Source: Caballeronia catudaia (GTDB lineage: Bacteria > Pseudomonadota > Gammaproteobacteria > Burkholderiales > Burkholderiaceae). From it: DNA of 64,000 bases. Within the stretch, counting starts at the first letter, position 1. Every line of letters begins with the position of its first letter. Where the stretch lies: assembly GCF_001544755.2 (NCBI RefSeq), contig NZ_FCOF02000010.1, positions 62,001 through 126,000 on the forward strand, in the 5' to 3' direction. This document shows positions 62,813 through 64,000 of the stretch, piece after piece. The notes beneath the pieces were generated by a model. It did no database searches. It was not told the DNA's origin and saw only the letters and a program-made list of their open reading frames with translations. The position numbers and the translations under genes were made by a program.

Positions 62813-63979
62813 ATGACTCTGATCCAACACCCGCCACGCATCGCGATGGTCGCGGGCGAGCCTTCTGGCGACCTGCTCGCGGCTTCGCTGCTCAAGGGCC
62901 TGAGGCAAACGCTGCCGGAAGGCACGCGCTATAGCGGCATCGGCGGCCCGCGCATGACGGCTGAAGGCTTCGAAGCGCACTGGCCGATGGACAAGCTGAC
63001 CGTGCGCGGCTATGTCGAAGCGTTAAAGCATATCCCCGAGATTCTCGGCATTCGCAGCGAGATCAAGCGCCAGTTGCTCGCGGAGCCGCCTTCGGTGTTC
63101 ATCGGCGTGGACGCGCCCGATTTCAACTTCGGTCTCGAACAGCCGCTGCGCGAGGCCGGCATTCCGACCGTGCATTTCGTGTGCCCGTCGATCTGGGCGT
63201 GGCGCGGCGGACGCATCAAGAAGATCGCGAAAGCGGTCGATCACATGCTGTGCGTGTTTCCGTTCGAAACCGCGCTGCTCGAGAAGGCGGGCGTGGCGGC
63301 GAGCTATGTGGGCCATCCGCTCGCCGACGAAATCCCGCTCGAACCCGACACGGCCGGCGCGCGCCGCGAGCTCGGCATCGCGGAAGGCGGTCCGGTGATC
63401 GCAGTGCTGCCGGGCAGCCGCCGTTCGGAAATCTCGCTGATCGGCCCGACCTTTTTCGACGCAATGGAGCTGATGCAGCTTCGCGAGCCTGATCTGCGCT
63501 TTCTGATGCCGGCCGCGAATCCGGCGTTGCGCGAATTGCTGCAGCCGCTCGTGGACGCGCACCCGCATCTGTCGCTGACGATCACCGACGGCCGCGCGCA
63601 AACCGCGATGACCGCCGCCGATGCGATCCTCGTGAAAAGCGGCACCGTGACGCTCGAAGCCGCGCTGCTCAAGAAGCCGATGGTCATCTCGTACAAGGTG
63701 CCCTGGCTCACGGGTGAGATCATGAAGCGGCAGGGTTATCTGCCGTATGTCGGCTTGCCGAACATTCTGGCGGGGCGGTTCGTCGTCCCGGAAATCCTCC
63801 AGCACTTCGCGACGCCCGAAGCGCTTGCCGACGCGACGCTAAAACAGTTGAACGACCACGCCAACCGCCGTACCCTGACGGAAATCTTCACCGACATGCA
63901 CATCGCGCTGCGTCAGAACACGTCGCAGAAGGCGGCTCAAGCCGTGGCGCGGGTGCTCGACATGCGGAGGCCGGGATAA
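62813..63979 (+). CDS. lpxB: Lipid-A-disaccharide synthase
   Basis: Glycosyltransferase that joins lipid X and UDP-diacylglucosamine. 388 residues, GT-B fold; [18 protein letters not shown] at the start, [17 protein letters not shown] and [10 protein letters not shown] are conserved. 12 bp after lpxA; no strong ribosome site, so coupling to lpxA is likely. Confidence 0.97.
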   Translation: MTLIQHPPRIAMVAGEPSGDLLAASLLKGLRQTLPEGTRYSGIGGPRMTAEGFEAHWPMDKLTVRGYVEALKHIPEILGIRSEIKRQLLAEPPSVFIGVDAPDFNFGLEQPLREAGIPTVHFVCPSIWAWRGGRIKKIAKAVDHMLCVFPFETALLEKAGVAASYVGHPLADEIPLEPDTAGARRELGIAEGGPVIAVLPGSRRSEISLIGPTFFDAMELMQLREPDLRFLMPAANPALRELLQPLVDAHPHLSLTITDGRAQTAMTAADAILVKSGTVTLEAALLKKPMVISYKVPWLTGEIMKRQGYLPYVGLPNILAGRFVVPEILQHFATPEALADATLKQLNDHANRRTLTEIFTDMHIALRQNTSQKAAQAVARVLDMRRPG

Positions 63980-64000
63980 TGGCGACGAAGCAGGCAAAAT
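63979..64000 (+). CDS. rnhB: Probable ribonuclease HII, 3' part beyond the window
   Basis: An ATG overlaps the lpxB stop by one base (TAATG) and gives MATKQAK before the window ends. The identity rests on the conserved order lpxA–lpxB–rnhB in this family, not on the seven residues seen. Confidence 0.5.

Overview
This 64 kb window is GC-rich, gene-dense core chromosome of a betaproteobacterium of the family Burkholderiaceae, most likely Caballeronia or Paraburkholderia. The assignment rests on protein sequence and gene order: DUF2844/DUF3443 and DUF2866 proteins, a haloacid dehalogenase–malate synthase pair beside isocitrate lyase, smc–zipA–ligA–def, map–glnD, and the block rpsB–tsf–pyrH–frr–uppS–cdsA–dxr–rseP–bamA–ompH–lpxD–fabZ–lpxA–lpxB–rnhB. 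No insertion sequence, prophage, CRISPR array, tRNA or rRNA was seen. Both window edges cut genes (pcaD on the left, a probable rnhB on the right).

Layout. 1–1003: end of the protocatechuate (beta-ketoadipate) branch, pcaD and pcaC. 1069–2845: a DUF3443 lipoprotein and a DUF2844 exported protein; the DUF3443 protein carries the sequence hallmarks of a pepsin-type aspartic protease. 2846–3251: an AT-rich regulatory island with a probable small-RNA gene (promoter plus intrinsic terminator) ahead of bamC. 4929–5480: two small genes. 5634–11112: glyoxylate shunt (haloacid dehalogenase, aceB, LysR regulator, universal stress protein, aceA). 11506–13878: DEAD-box helicase with a Gly/Arg-rich tail, and acyl-CoA-binding protein. 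14044–17228: tsaB–rimI–uracil-DNA glycosylase–DUF1853, all overlapping. 17241–20865: lplT–thiM–thiE–thiD, reading leftward. 21147–25137: alr, radA, DUF2866, CoA transferase. 25163–31429: ABC-F ATPase, glutathione peroxidase, cardiolipin synthase, prmB, dapE. 31525–33997: ArsC-like protein, dapD, dapC. 34187–43053: EamA transporter, smc, zipA, ligA, def. 43110–49102 (leftward): small uncharacterised gene(s), an rRNA pseudouridine synthase with a 117-bp in-frame tandem repeat, glnD, map. 49542–64000: the ribosome/envelope block.

How the genes work together. Much of the window serves the cell envelope: BamC and BamA with the periplasmic chaperone OmpH assemble outer-membrane proteins; LpxD, LpxA and LpxB (with FabZ from fatty-acid synthesis) start lipid A; UppS, Dxr, Alr, DapC, DapD and DapE feed peptidoglycan; CdsA, cardiolipin synthase and LplT handle phospholipids; RseP handles envelope stress. 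A second theme is translation (S2, EF-Ts, Frr, Def, Map, TsaB, RimI, PrmB, an rRNA pseudouridine synthase, an ABC-F factor). A third is chromosome maintenance and division (SMC, ZipA, LigA, RadA, uracil-DNA glycosylase). Several genes use TTG or GTG starts, including bamA and ompH.

The points most worth a second look are the pepsin-like DUF3443 lipoprotein, the candidate small RNA at about 3074–3171, the expanding 117-bp repeat in the pseudouridine synthase, the structured rpsB leader, and a short TTG-initiated reading frame overlapping the small gene at 43110–43346.
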